Shown piece after piece: positions 29,107-40,000 of a stretch of DNA of 64,000 nucleotides. This DNA comes from Acidobacteriaceae bacterium (GTDB lineage: Bacteria > Acidobacteriota > Terriglobia > Terriglobales > Acidobacteriaceae). The notes below the pieces were generated by a model, which did no database searches, was not told where the DNA came from, and was given only the letters and a program-made list of their open reading frames with translations. The number at the start of each line of letters is the position of its first letter. Position 1 is the stretch's first letter. The stretch covers positions 1 through 64,000 of the forward strand of contig CAHJWN010000012.1 in the NCBI GenBank assembly GCA_903642265.1, in the 5' to 3' direction. A program made the position numbers and the translations under genes.

Positions 29107-30927
29107 TTAGTAGTGGACTGGTGAAGTCTCGATTGTGTTGACCGGTGTCGCCCCTGGAGCGGTGTAGACAATTGTGCCGCCTACGTCGCCGCCACGTTCG
29201 TTTAGTCCGCCGATGGTGCGGCCGACAAGGCTGCGGCTGCCGCAGGTGACCTTGCCCGGGATGGTTCCGTTGTTTGCGCCACTGGCGACGATACCGTAGC
29301 TTGGGGCAGCGGTGGAGGTGCTCGTGATGGTGAAGTGCTCACGATAGACAGAAAGACCCGGCTCGTCTTTGCTGGCAGTTACACCGCAGGAAGCGAGATA
29401 GGGAACAAAGTCGGGCAGGGTGTGGTCTGCAACGTAGCCTGCCTTGGTGACAAGTGCCTGCGCGTTGGTAGGGTTGGTGCCTGTGGTGTCGGTGATCACA
29501 CGGTATTCGGACCATGCTTTGTATGTGCCTTGACGAAGGTTGTAGAACGTGGTGCCAGGAGCGACAGGAGCGCAGGAGAAGGATGGGCTGGTCGCGGATC
29601 CGCAAAGCGGAAGAACGCCGGTGTAATTGATAGTGGACGAGTTCTGAAGCGGATCAACGCCATCGAGCTCGAGATACTTGACCTGCACGGCATTGCTGGT
29701 GCTGTTGACAATGTTCCCGCCGTCAGCAGCGTTCTTCGCATTGAGAGCTTCGAAGGAGAAGAAGACATAGCCGATACCGTCTTCCTGATTGTTCACACCT
29801 TTGACTACATCGCCGGTACCAATGGCGCGCTGGCGCTTGCCACCGCCGGTTTTGCAGTTCAGGTTGAGAGGGTTGTAGGTCTGGTTAGCCGGGGGCGTCT
29901 GGCCGTTGAGTACGCCCTCTTCCTGCGAAGTGCTCCAGGGAGATGTTGTGCGGAAGACGCTGAACTCCGTTGTGTTCATGGTGCCGGAGAGCGCTTCGCG
30001 AAGGAAGGGATAAGCGGGTATCGAAGACGAACCGCTTACAAGACTGGCATCGCATTCGTTGCCGCTGAAGAGCTTCAAGGCATTTGGAGTTGAGATGGTG
30101 GTGGCCTTGCTCAAACCGCTCGCATCGGTGCTGTTCGCGATGAAGACAATAGGAGCAGCGCCGACGGGAATCGTGAGAAACGCAGGAACGGCCGAGCCGG
30201 AGAATGGGTCTTTTCCGGCAAAAGAATCCGTGCTGAAGGAAAGGTCAAAGTTGACGGGAGTCGCCTTCGAACCAAGCGTGACCTGACCCATGATGGGTGT
30301 GGTTGCAACTAAGCCGGTGGGCCCACTGCCGTAGCCGAGGCCTGTGTAGTTCGTTGAATCCAGAGCGGCAAGCGACCGGCGAGTCGCGAACAGAGCGTCT
30401 TCGGGACGGATGTCGGTATTGGCAGCGGTAAAGGCTTTGGTCGCGATTGCGTTGTAAACACCCGTTTCCAGGGCAGTGTCGTTTGATCCGTCGTCCCAGA
30501 CGAACAGGTTTGTCGTGGCGCTTACAGGAAGGGTGTTGAGAGCATTGAGACCAAGCTTTGCGCGTGGAACTGCGCTGAAGGCCCGGACACCTACGGTCGA
30601 GTCAACCGTCAGGAAGGCCCAGACGTCCCCGGTGATATCGCTCCAGACCACCCAGAGGTTGCCATACTCGTTAGCAACAGTCGTGGTTCCCTTGGTTCGG
30701 CTGTCGCTGACCCAGGCATTGTTACCGCCCTTGAGGGTGAAGTGCTTGGCTGTACCTTCTGCCTTTGCGAGCTGATAAGCGGCTTCAGCAAAAACGCCGT
30801 ACTGAGCGGAAGATCCTACGGTGAGGACCTTGATCTGGTAGGAAGAGGGAGCCGCATGGGCGACACCTGTGAAAAGGGCCGAGCCAGCGAGCAAGCACGG
30901 AAGGGCAAGCAGCTTTGAAAGCTTCAT
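29107..30927 (-). CDS. Exported PstS-like (type II periplasmic binding) protein
   Basis: A 606-residue secreted protein with signal peptide about 1-25 (ending GVAHA). The middle shows elements in the order found in PstS phosphate-binding proteins: a strand IPVGAAPIVFIANSTD, then LKLFSGNECDASLV (compare the IFSGK segment), then a REALSGTMNTTEFSVFR segment (compare the RxxxSGTxxxF phosphate loop) and DGIGYVFFSFE. It is almost twice as long as classical PstS (about 320-350 residues), with extra N-terminal and C-terminal parts that I do not recognise. No PstCAB genes follow; the next gene encodes the alpha/beta-hydrolase-like protein. I infer a phosphate or phospho-ligand binder rather than a conventional transporter subunit. 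A non-binding structural role is possible. Confidence 0.6.
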   Translation of the reverse strand: MKLSKLLALPCLLAGSALFTGVAHAAPSSYQIKVLTVGSSAQYGVFAEAAYQLAKAEGTAKHFTLKGGNNAWVSDSRTKGTTTVANEYGNLWVVWSDITGDVWAFLTVDSTVGVRAFSAVPRAKLGLNALNTLPVSATTNLFVWDDGSNDTALETGVYNAIATKAFTAANTDIRPEDALFATRRSLAALDSTNYTGLGYGSGPTGLVATTPIMGQVTLGSKATPVNFDLSFSTDSFAGKDPFSGSAVPAFLTIPVGAAPIVFIANSTDASGLSKATTISTPNALKLFSGNECDASLVSGSSSIPAYPFLREALSGTMNTTEFSVFRTTSPWSTSQEEGVLNGQTPPANQTYNPLNLNCKTGGGKRQRAIGTGDVVKGVNNQEDGIGYVFFSFEALNAKNAADGGNIVNSTSNAVQVKYLELDGVDPLQNSSTINYTGVLPLCGSATSPSFSCAPVAPGTTFYNLRQGTYKAWSEYRVITDTTGTNPTNAQALVTKAGYVADHTLPDFVPYLASCGVTASKDEPGLSVYREHFTITSTSTAAPSYGIVASGANNGTIPGKVTCGSRSLVGRTIGGLNERGGDVGGTIVYTAPGATPVNTIETSPVHY

Positions 30928-31399
30928 ATTACGGACTCCTGGTAGATCCGGGTTAGGTCTTGCAAGATCGAATCGGTAATTGGCTCGCCTCTAAGAAGCG
31001 ATCCGCAGGGTGATAGCGAAGGAGCACTCAAACCTAGTCTCAGAGGAATCCGATGACAGCAGCCCAGGTTGTAAACCCAGCTGTCCGGCCCGGCAACTCA
31101 TGTCCTGAGCCTATGCAGAGGAGCAATCCACTAACGTCGCGATCATGCGTCAAGCTAAAGATGCTTCGAATGAATGTTCAATGAAAGTAGGATCAATTCG
31201 GTATTAGCTAAGTATTAGTAACTTTATCTAAGCCGTGAGCAAGGTGTAGCTATTTGTATTGGGCAATAAATCAAAGCTGTTATTCGCGAGTAATTGGGTG
31301 GAGTTTAAAGTGGCTGGACCGCGCATCTCCACAGCAAGCTACGAATGCGCCGAGTTACCGCGTAGTCACCTTACTCAGACCTCTTGCTGATTTACTGAT
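30928..31399. other. Intergenic region upstream of the PstS-like gene
   Basis: About 470 bases that should hold the promoter of the minus-strand PstS-like gene. It contains the direct repeat at 31201-31218. No gene or RNA is supported. Confidence 0.45.
31201..31218. promoter_or_regulatory. Direct repeat GTATTAG-N4-GTATTAG, 11-bp period
   Basis: Two identical 7-bp units with 4 bp between them, the spacing used by PhoB/OmpR-type tandem sites. The sequence itself does not match the E. coli Pho box, and it lies about 270 bp upstream of the PstS-like start, which is far for activation. It is recorded as a candidate site only. Confidence 0.2.
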
Positions 31400-31696
31400 A
31401 TGAGGCCTTCAGCCGAAGGGCGAAGCGAAATTGTAATGCCTCTGTTATCAAAGGACGCATTAGCGCTTGATACGTTTGCGTTCGAACACCACATAAGTGC
31501 CGTTGCAAAAAGCGAGATCCATGGGTTGCCCTTGGTGGCCCGATGCCGCAGCAATGATGCAGCAATCTATCTTAGACGGATTGCGCTTCAGATAAGGCAG
31601 ATGGATCCGGAAGACAAAATACTGGGATGCGTATTGCACGACCTGGCGCTCTCAGTTGCTGTCTCGAAACAAGCGTTTAGTGCTGAGGTGCAGTAG
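31400..31696 (+). CDS. Small hypothetical protein, doubtful
   Basis: A possible 98-residue protein just upstream of the large receptor gene. I do not recognise it. The middle (about residues 50-75) is a plausible amphipathic helix with normal composition (LRRIALQIRQMDPEDKILG), which is why I list it, but no ribosome binding site precedes the ATG. It may be a chance open frame. Confidence 0.25.
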   Translation: MRPSAEGRSEIVMPLLSKDALALDTFAFEHHISAVAKSEIHGLPLVARCRSNDAAIYLRRIALQIRQMDPEDKILGCVLHDLALSVAVSKQAFSAEVQ

Positions 31697-31786
31697 AACA
31701 CTGATCACCGTAGAACTAGGTTCTATCGAGCAAGCCAGGGTCGCGCAAATCGGCGCAGGCAGACAACAGGACTAGAAGACACCAGG

Positions 31787-34700
31787 ATGAAGGCAACGAT
31801 GTTGAAGCTAGTACAGACTTGGGTGATTGTATTGCTGCTGGGGAGCGCGGCGGTGCTGCATGGGCAGACCGCCCGCTTCAGCGGTAAAGTGACTGACGCA
31901 CAGGATGCGACGATTGCTGGCGCGTCGGTGCAGGTAGTCAATCTCGACACTGAAAGCAAGCTGACCGCACAGACCGGTGAAAGTGGCCAGTACACCGTGC
32001 CTTATCTGACGGCTGGTCATTACAGGATCGATGTAAGCGCAACGGGTTTTAGTAGCGTTACCAGCGCAACAATCGCCATTGGCGTGGGTCAGGCGTATGT
32101 GTACGACGTAAAGCTGGGCTTGACGCAGGTAGACACTTCGATCGAAGTCGCGACGAGCAGCGTGGCGTCTGTCGAACTGCAGAACGCGGAGGTAAGCGGA
32201 ACTATCACGGGCAAGGAAGTCACTGCGATTGGCTTAAATGGCCGTAACTTTGTTCAGTTTATCGATCTTGTTCCTGGCGTAAGCAATCAGACGCAACAGG
32301 ATGAAGCGAAGGTAGGCCAGGCGGGAAGCGTTGCCTATAGCGTGAACGGTGGTCGTACCGAATACAACAGCTTCTCGGTCGATGGTTCAGAGACGCTAAA
32401 CACCGGCGTCAATAAGGACCACAGCACATTGATTGTCACACCGAGCATTGACGCGATCCAAGAGATCAAGGTGCTCACGTCGAATTACGGCGCGGAGTAT
32501 CCAAGCAACGGCAATGGAACGACGATCGTGACCACAAAATCAGGGACGGATCAGTATCACGGAATCGTTTACGAGTTTTTGCGCAACGAGGCACTCAATG
32601 CGAAGGGCTACTTCGATGTGACAAAGTCGGCTCCACTCTATCGGCGAAATGATTTCGGCGGAACGATTGGCGGCCCTCTTTCCATTCCGAAGCTCTACAA
32701 CGCAAAAGGTAAGACATTCTTTTTCTTTTCAGAGGAGGCACGGCTTGAGAAGACTCCTACGGCATACCGTCAGGCAGTGCCTTCGCTCGCGGAGCGAAAC
32801 GACGACTTCAGCGATGTGTGCCCGCCGGGTAATTACTCACAGTTTGGGCAGCCGGTCTTTAATCTTAATCGCAGTCAATATCCGGACTGTCCAATTCGCA
32901 ACGGCGGAACAGCGTTTCTGGCGGGTAGATCGATCAACCGCAACGCCCAGGCTATTCTCGATACGGGTGTGATCCCATACCCAAATTCAAACACCGGCTG
33001 CAACTCCACGATTGGTTCCTGCTATAACGTGGATGTCTCTCTGCCCACGTATTGGCGCGAAGAGCTATTTCGTATCGATCACACCATAACCCCGCGATTG
33101 CAGGGCAGCTTCCGCTACATTCATGACGAGTGGGACGAGACGTCGCCTATTCCACCATACGGCTTTGTAGAGAACAGTTTTCCGACGATCCAGTCGCGTT
33201 ACTATGCACCAGGAACCGGCCTCGTTGCTCGACTGACCGCGACACTTACGCCGAATCTTCTGAACGAGTTTGTGGCAAGTTACACCCAATCGAAGATCAC
33301 GCTGATGAATGTTTCCGGTCAAGGAGTAGATCTGCAAAGACCAGCGGCGCTTGATGCGCCATGCGAAGCAGATCCTTATACGACAGGAACGCAATGCCCA
33401 CTGACGACCATTTTCAACAATGGCGGGGCGGGGCTTAACGGAGTAGCAAAGATCCCGGCCGTTGTAATTGCGGGCAATAATGCGGAGTTTGGTGGCGTGG
33501 GATTTGGCGTTGATCCAGGCTACATTCCGTGGATGCACAGCAACCCGGTATACAGCATTTCCGACAACGTGACGAAGATTGCTGGCCGGCACAGCATCCA
33601 GTTCGGCGCACTCTGGTCGATCTACCAACGTAATCAGGACAATACGCCTATTGGCGCAGCTACCGGCGATACACAGGGCATTGTCACCTTCAACAATGTG
33701 AAGAACGGATTTACGGGAAACTCCTTTGCTGATTTTGTTTATTGGAATGACGGCAATGTGGGAACTGGACAGGCTGTGAACCCGGCGCTTATCGGCGGCG
33801 GTGTGTTCAGTTTCCAGCAGGACAGCGGGCAAGCGCGCTACCGGCAGCGGTTTCAGAATGTCGAGCCCTACATTCAAGACGACTTCAAGGTGTCATCGCG
33901 ACTTACAGTGAACGCGGGGATGCGGCTTAGCCTCTTCGGCACTTACCACACGGTTGGCAACAATGTTTACAACTGGAACGCAAAGTACTTCAACTCTGCT
34001 ACCGCTGCGAGCCTTACTGTCGATCCGAACACCGGCGTGCTCGTGGATAAGAACAGTGGGAGTCCACTGGCTCTGAACCCAAACGACCCTCTGAACGGTC
34101 TTGATCCACGCGTTTTCAACGGGCTTAAGCAGTGTGGTTCCGGTGGTACGCCGGGTAGCTGCATGAGCGGACACCTGTTCAACGTTGCGCCACGCATCGG
34201 CACAGCGTGGGATGTCTTCGGCAATGGCAAGACTGCGCTTCGGGGTGGCTATGGCGTGTTCTTCGAGCACGGGACCTCAGACGAAGCGAACACCGGGTCG
34301 CTTGAAGGCAGCTCGCCGGTAGTGCTGGATATGACGGCGCTGAATCCGCTGAGCTGGAGCGCTATTGGACGCAACCAGGCCTACCCATTGAATGTAACGG
34401 CAATCCCGCTCAAGGCGATTTGGCCGTACGTCCAGCAATGGAGCGGCAGCGTGCAGCAGGCGCTGCCAGGCAACACATTGATGAGCGTCGCTTATGTGGG
34501 CAGCAAGGGCACCCACCTGACTGCGGAACGCCAATTGAACCAACTGCAGCCACTCTCTGCAGCGCAGAACCCGTTTGGTGCAGGAAGGCCACTGATCCGC
34601 AGTGGGTATAGTCCCACTGCAAGCAACCAACCATTCCAGGCAGGAGATTGCAGCAATGACGGCACAAACTTTCTGCTGCTGGATGGGCAACAGATTGGCC

Positions 34701-35776
34701 CGACTTCACCTGCCTTCGTCAACCTGGAGGCGGCTTGCTTTGGGACGACGACGAGCAACAGCAACAGTCCGAATGCCGTCGGCTTGTCGCCAGACCCCAA
34801 TGCTTTGCGGCAATTTGCGCCTGGTCTGGGCGAGATCTATTCTCTCGAAAATGTTGCTAATTCTGCCTATAACGCTTTGCAGACCTCGATCCGCCACATC
34901 TCCGGAGCATCCTCGATCGGCGTGGCATATACGTATAGCCACTCATTCGACAACGCGTCTGACCGGTCCGATGCCACGTTTGTGAACTCTTACAATTTGA
35001 AGGCAAATCGAGCAAGTTCAAATTTCGACCAGCGACACCTGCTGCACGTCAGTTACACCTACCAGTTGCCGCTGGTGCAGTTCTTTGATCATGTGCTGCA
35101 CTTCGCTTCGGAGGACACGGACAGGGATTCAACCGATGCCGGACATCCATTTAGGCCTACGGAGTGGTCCAGCTCGAAGATAGTCAAGAACATTCTCGGA
35201 GGATGGGAACTATCCGGTATTACAGCCTTCGAGACGGGTATCCCCTTCAGCGTAGTCAACAATGGCAGTCCGAGCGGGATCTCCACGCTTGATAACGCCG
35301 GTGTTGCGAATGGCCAGGGGATCGGGTCCTATCCGGACCGCGTCGGGAGTGCTCACACGTACATTCCGTACCACGGACCCAATGGTAAGAGCGTTGGTCC
35401 GCTGTTGCTCAATCCTGCCGCTTTTGCCGCACCGCGTGGGCTTAGCTTTGGTACCGCCGGACGCAATGCCTTGAACAATCCACGACGCACGAACTGGGAT
35501 GCGGCCCTGCTCAAGAACATGCCGATATCGGAGAACGTACAGGTGCAATTTCGCGCCGAGGCGTTCAACGTTTTCAATCAAACTCAATTTCGGATCTACG
35601 ATCCGCTACTTGGCAACCAGGCGCAGAACACGGTGAGTTGCTATGGCGGCGCGGCTTCCGGTTACTCGGCTGGCGGCGGCGATGGTGCTGATTGCCTCAC
35701 CGGCAGTTCCTTTCTGCATCCGGTCGATGCGCATCGTCCACGAACCATTCAGTTTGGTCTAAAGCTCGCTTTCTAG
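31787..35776 (+). CDS. Oar-like TonB-dependent receptor (1329 residues)
   Basis: The largest receptor in the window. Signal peptide about 1-27 (ending VLHGQ), CarboxypepD_reg-like domain about 28-110 (ARFSGKVTDAQDATIAGASV), plug region about 125-260 (TGKEVTAIGLNGRNFVQFIDLVPGV), and a barrel ending IQFGLKLAF with terminal Phe. The ribosome binding site is weak (CCAGG) but the signal peptide fixes the start. Two bases after its stop codon begins a lipoprotein gene, followed closely by an NHL/MBG-repeat protein and a YncE-like propeller, so it heads a four-gene series. The linked genes are surface or periplasmic rather than enzymatic, so the ligand is not evident. Confidence 0.93.
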   Translation: MKATMLKLVQTWVIVLLLGSAAVLHGQTARFSGKVTDAQDATIAGASVQVVNLDTESKLTAQTGESGQYTVPYLTAGHYRIDVSATGFSSVTSATIAIGVGQAYVYDVKLGLTQVDTSIEVATSSVASVELQNAEVSGTITGKEVTAIGLNGRNFVQFIDLVPGVSNQTQQDEAKVGQAGSVAYSVNGGRTEYNSFSVDGSETLNTGVNKDHSTLIVTPSIDAIQEIKVLTSNYGAEYPSNGNGTTIVTTKSGTDQYHGIVYEFLRNEALNAKGYFDVTKSAPLYRRNDFGGTIGGPLSIPKLYNAKGKTFFFFSEEARLEKTPTAYRQAVPSLAERNDDFSDVCPPGNYSQFGQPVFNLNRSQYPDCPIRNGGTAFLAGRSINRNAQAILDTGVIPYPNSNTGCNSTIGSCYNVDVSLPTYWREELFRIDHTITPRLQGSFRYIHDEWDETSPIPPYGFVENSFPTIQSRYYAPGTGLVARLTATLTPNLLNEFVASYTQSKITLMNVSGQGVDLQRPAALDAPCEADPYTTGTQCPLTTIFNNGGAGLNGVAKIPAVVIAGNNAEFGGVGFGVDPGYIPWMHSNPVYSISDNVTKIAGRHSIQFGALWSIYQRNQDNTPIGAATGDTQGIVTFNNVKNGFTGNSFADFVYWNDGNVGTGQAVNPALIGGGVFSFQQDSGQARYRQRFQNVEPYIQDDFKVSSRLTVNAGMRLSLFGTYHTVGNNVYNWNAKYFNSATAASLTVDPNTGVLVDKNSGSPLALNPNDPLNGLDPRVFNGLKQCGSGGTPGSCMSGHLFNVAPRIGTAWDVFGNGKTALRGGYGVFFEHGTSDEANTGSLEGSSPVVLDMTALNPLSWSAIGRNQAYPLNVTAIPLKAIWPYVQQWSGSVQQALPGNTLMSVAYVGSKGTHLTAERQLNQLQPLSAAQNPFGAGRPLIRSGYSPTASNQPFQAGDCSNDGTNFLLLDGQQIGPTSPAFVNLEAACFGTTTSNSNSPNAVGLSPDPNALRQFAPGLGEIYSLENVANSAYNALQTSIRHISGASSIGVAYTYSHSFDNASDRSDATFVNSYNLKANRASSNFDQRHLLHVSYTYQLPLVQFFDHVLHFASEDTDRDSTDAGHPFRPTEWSSSKIVKNILGGWELSGITAFETGIPFSVVNNGSPSGISTLDNAGVANGQGIGSYPDRVGSAHTYIPYHGPNGKSVGPLLLNPAAFAAPRGLSFGTAGRNALNNPRRTNWDAALLKNMPISENVQVQFRAEAFNVFNQTQFRIYDPLLGNQAQNTVSCYGGAASGYSAGGGDGADCLTGSSFLHPVDAHRPRTIQFGLKLAF

Positions 35777-35778
35777 AG

Positions 35779-37062
35779 ATGATGATGATCCTCAAACGCG
35801 TACGGAACAACTCAAGAGCGCTATCCCTTGTCGCTGCATTAACGGCGCCTGGCTTACTGATAAGCTGTAGTTCAGGAACTCAGCAGCCAGGAGCGCCTTT
35901 ACCTTCCGCACCCGTACCTTCGAACGCAACGGCGTATATCGGATCCCAGGCGCCAGGTAACTGGGCCTTGACCGTCGATGACACTCAAAATGTCTTCAGC
36001 TACCAGAATCTGGCTGGGAGTGCGACGGCAAGTGGTGGCATGCTGAACACCAACGGCGTGCTCGATTTCGGAAATAAGGATGGCGTGGCGCTAGGCAAGG
36101 CCGTCGAACAGCCCGGGGTCGGAGCGCTGCTGCGACCGGGTGGAGCAGCAACGTTTCCGGTGGCGATGGTGCGACAGTCCGATTGCGTGCCGATCACCGG
36201 AAAGCTTCGCTACATCTATGCCGCGCTGCCGGGGCCGGTACCACAGAACGGAAACAGCGGAGCGACGAGTACGGGGTTCGGGACCTTCGTGCTGAGCAGC
36301 AGCACCGACGGCAAAAGCCTGAGCTTTACTGACGTACACAGCTACGTGGTGACAAGTCTGCAGGGTGGTGCTGTAAGCGCCGATACCGAAGATGGTCGTG
36401 ATCCGGTGCTTTTCTCGGCGACCTGCGCGAGCACCAACGGGGTTGGCAGTGTGACCGCAGATCCAACAGCCGCATTCGCGGCAGGAACCTCGGGTTCGGT
36501 TGCCTCGCCAACATTCCACTTCAACGCGGCGGGAGCAGTCTCTGAAGATCGCGCTACTAATCTCGACGGAGGTTGGATCGGCTTTGCGATGCCGACAACT
36601 GCAATCAAGCCGAGCGGAGTTGCGACAGGCACCTACCGCGGCTTCTTCTCCGAAAGCACAGACAAGATCACCGTCGAGACTGAGCCTGTTGCATTCGCCC
36701 GGGCAACGGACGGATCAACCAATCTGCTTGGCGGGGCGTTCCCGACGGACGATCTTACCCAGACGCCTGGCAGTGAGTACACCATTTCGCTTGGCTCCCC
36801 GGATGCGACCTACGGCGGAATCTTTCCGAATGCACGCTTTATCGCGGCGGACACAAACGGCCTCTGCGCGAGCGTAGCGGTGAACGATCCTACCGTGCAA
36901 TCCAGCTTTGATGAGAACGGCGGAATCATCTGCACCGCCGCTGGAGTTGCCGTCGTTTCCCAGGTAAACGGCAAGTACGTCATCTATTTCACCTCGCATG
37001 ACGGCACGATGTCGACCAGCAATCAGTCGTTTCTAATCCAGTTCTACCTCTACCAGCAATAA
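35779..37062 (+). CDS. Predicted lipoprotein of unknown function
   Basis: A 427-residue protein with a lipoprotein signal: basic n-region (KRVRNNSR), hydrophobic core, and lipobox LLIS-C30. The start is ATG at 35779, the first of three consecutive ATG codons, two bases after the receptor stop codon, which suggests translational coupling. After a Pro/Ser-rich linker (about 32-52) it consists of beta-rich sequence with many Gly, Ser and Thr and paired aromatic residues; no catalytic motif is visible and I do not recognise the family. Its position suggests an outer-membrane surface lipoprotein acting with the receptor, similar in role but not in sequence to SusD (inference). Confidence 0.85.
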   Translation: MMMILKRVRNNSRALSLVAALTAPGLLISCSSGTQQPGAPLPSAPVPSNATAYIGSQAPGNWALTVDDTQNVFSYQNLAGSATASGGMLNTNGVLDFGNKDGVALGKAVEQPGVGALLRPGGAATFPVAMVRQSDCVPITGKLRYIYAALPGPVPQNGNSGATSTGFGTFVLSSSTDGKSLSFTDVHSYVVTSLQGGAVSADTEDGRDPVLFSATCASTNGVGSVTADPTAAFAAGTSGSVASPTFHFNAAGAVSEDRATNLDGGWIGFAMPTTAIKPSGVATGTYRGFFSESTDKITVETEPVAFARATDGSTNLLGGAFPTDDLTQTPGSEYTISLGSPDATYGGIFPNARFIAADTNGLCASVAVNDPTVQSSFDENGGIICTAAGVAVVSQVNGKYVIYFTSHDGTMSTSNQSFLIQFYLYQQ

Positions 37063-37071
37063 GGAGCTGTT

Positions 37072-40000
37072 ATGCATTGCCGGGTCAATCTACCCTCACG
37101 AATCTTGAGTTGTCTTCCAACGCGGCTGCAAACGCTGAGGCGGTCAGTGGTCGCCTCCCTGGTCTGCAGCGGTCTGGTGGCGTTCCAGGTCATTGCAGCG
37201 CAGGCTCAGGACCTGACGAAATATGCTGGCAGCCCCATCAGCGTGTTCGCCAGTTCAACAACAGCGGGCAGCGACGGCAGCGATGGTATCCCGGCAACCT
37301 CCGCCGCATTTGCAGCACTGACAACAGCGACTGACGCCGCTGGCAACGTGTACTTTGCGGATGGCAGTTCCCGTGTTCGCATGGTTTATGTCGCGGCGCC
37401 GATACCTCCCCTGTTGAAGTTCGCGCTGGCCGTCAATGCCACTCTGAGCGGGCAGTATCCCACCACCGCTACTGTCGGTAACGTGTATACGATCGCAAAT
37501 GTACAGAGCGCGACATGCTCCGGGGGGGACTGCGGCGACTCGGGCCAAGCGGCAGGTGCAGCTCTTGGGGTCGCGTTCGGACTTGCGTTCGACAGCGCCG
37601 GCAACCTCTACATCAGCGATGTCGGCACATCGAGCGTTCGCAAGGTCAGTGTCGCAGATGGAACGATCAGCACCGTGGCCGGCGACCCACTGCACACTTC
37701 GTCTGGGTACAACGGCGACGGCATTCCGGGCGCCGGAGCTTTTCTCAGTGCGCCAGAGTTTCTTGCGGTCGATACCGCAGGCGACGTCTTCATCGCAGAC
37801 ATCGGCAATAACCTCATCCGGCGCGTCGATGCCAAGACGCAAGTCATCACGACCGTTGCGGGGAACAACACGATGCCGGGCGTATATTGCTCCGACAACG
37901 TCTGCGGAGAGGGAGGCCCTGCTACTGCGGCCATTCTGGGCGCCGCAAATGGCGTGGCAGTAAACGCCGCGGGGGACATCTTCACAGCAGAATCGAACAT
38001 AAATGTGATTCGCAGGGTGGACCATGCGAGCGGCAACATCTCCACGATAGCCGGCCAACTCGGGGTCGCGTGCGCGGATGCAAGCTGCGGCGGAGAGGGT
38101 GTGGCAGCGACCTCTGCAACGCTCAACTATCCGTTCTCTGTGCATCTCGACGCAAGTGGCGCGCCGATTATCACCGATCAATTAGACAACGCGATCCGCG
38201 GGGTACTGGCAGACGGTACGATCCGAACGCTGGCCGGGACGCTCTCGCAGAATGGTGGTCTGGGTCCACTCACCGGGTTGGCTTCGGCAGCAATGTTCAA
38301 CTTTCCTGAAGACGCAACGGTAGATGTTTTGGGGAACCTTTACATTGCAGATGTTAACAACAACCTGCTTTGGAAGGTGAACGCACCGAGGTCTCTAACC
38401 GCACAAACGATTACCTTCAACCAGATTCCAGGCGCTACCTATGGGGCTCTGCCGTTCGACCTGACCCAGTACGCAAGTGCTAGTTCTGGACTGGCGGTCA
38501 CCTTCACCTGCGCTGGACCGGCAACGTGCTCAGGTACCGATGGAGCTACGTTGACGATCACTGGAGCGGGCAGCGTTACTGTTACCGCAAGCCAGGCTGG
38601 AGATGCGACTCATTCGCCTGCCAGGCCAGTCACAAGTGCTTTTTCGATCGCGACGGCTGCACTCACCGTCAAGGCTGACAACATCTCCTTTGCATACAAG
38701 AGCGCGGCACATCTGCCGACGCTGACCTACACCTACGCCGGCCTGGTGAATGGCGACGCAGCCTCTGTCATAACAGGAGCACCGCTGCTTTCCACCACAG
38801 CCACGGCAACATCCATGGTGGGTGAATACCCCATCACAACAGGTCTGGGAACGCTCGCAGCGACCAACTATCGCTTCACGCCACAGAACGGGATTCTGAC
38901 CATATCCGGAGGTGTCGCGCAGACTATCACCTTCAACGCGCTGCCGAATGTGACTTACGGAGCGGCAACCTTCAACTTATCCGCGGCCTCGACGTCGGGT
39001 GAAGCTGTTACCTATACGGCGATTGGCCCCGCTCAGTTGTTAGGTTCCGCGCTGACGGTCACTGGTGCCGGCACCGTGACCGTCACAGCGAACCAGGCCG
39101 GAGATGCTGACTATGGTCCGGCGCCCGCAGTGACGCAGTCGTTCCAGGTTGCTCCGGCGATGCTGACGATTGTGGCGCAGCCAGCGACTCGCGGCTACAA
39201 CGCCGCTAACCCCGCATTTATGTATTTGGCGACTGGGTTTGTTAGCGCGGATTCGGCTGCGGTGCTCTCGGGCGCACCGGCCTACACAAGTACTGCAACG
39301 GCTACTTCGGCGCCTGGCACTTATCCTCTTACTATTTCAAAGGGGACGCTGTTCGCGTCTAACTACACATTTACTTTCGTCAACTCCACGTTGACGGTGG
39401 TGAAGGCAAAGCAAACGATCACCTTTCCTGCGATAACAAGCCTGACCTTCGGTAATTCCGTTACGTTGACAGCCAGCGCGGACTCCGGATTAGCCGTAAC
39501 GTACTCCGCAACCGCGCCAGGCGTAGTGGCTGGCAATGTGCTCGTTGTGCCTGCACCGGGATCCATCATGGTGACGGCCACACAGGCAGGAAACAATCTT
39601 TATGAGGCAGCTACGCCGGTTGTTCAAACCTATGTCAGCTTGAAAGCAAGCGTCTCGGTCAACGCCATGAACTTCACCATTCCATTCGGTGGCACGTTAC
39701 CGGTATTCACGTATCAGATCGGCGTACCCGGCTTTGTCTTACCGACAAGCGAATACTCCGGTATGCCCAGCCTGACAACAGAAGCCGCAGCAGGTTCTGC
39801 CCCTGGACAGTACGCGATCGTGATTACCCAAGGGACGCTGGTGTCGAGCTTCTACGACTTCACATTCGTAAACGGCACACTGACTATCCTGCAACCTTCC
39901 AGCTTTATTCTCACGGCGACGCCACCGTCGGTCGTCATTCCTGCAGGACAAGCGAGGCAGGTGACAATCCTGCTTACGCCTGTCAACAACTTTATTGGCT

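Noticed and set aside
31201-31218. Confident Pho box
   Set aside because: The spacing fits, but the sequence does not match the known CTGTCAT consensus and it is far from the start codon, so it is kept only as a low-confidence candidate.
37255-38181. Minus-strand open frame of 308 codons
   Set aside because: Antisense to the NHL-repeat part of the secreted protein; its Arg/Cys-rich composition is typical of a shadow frame.
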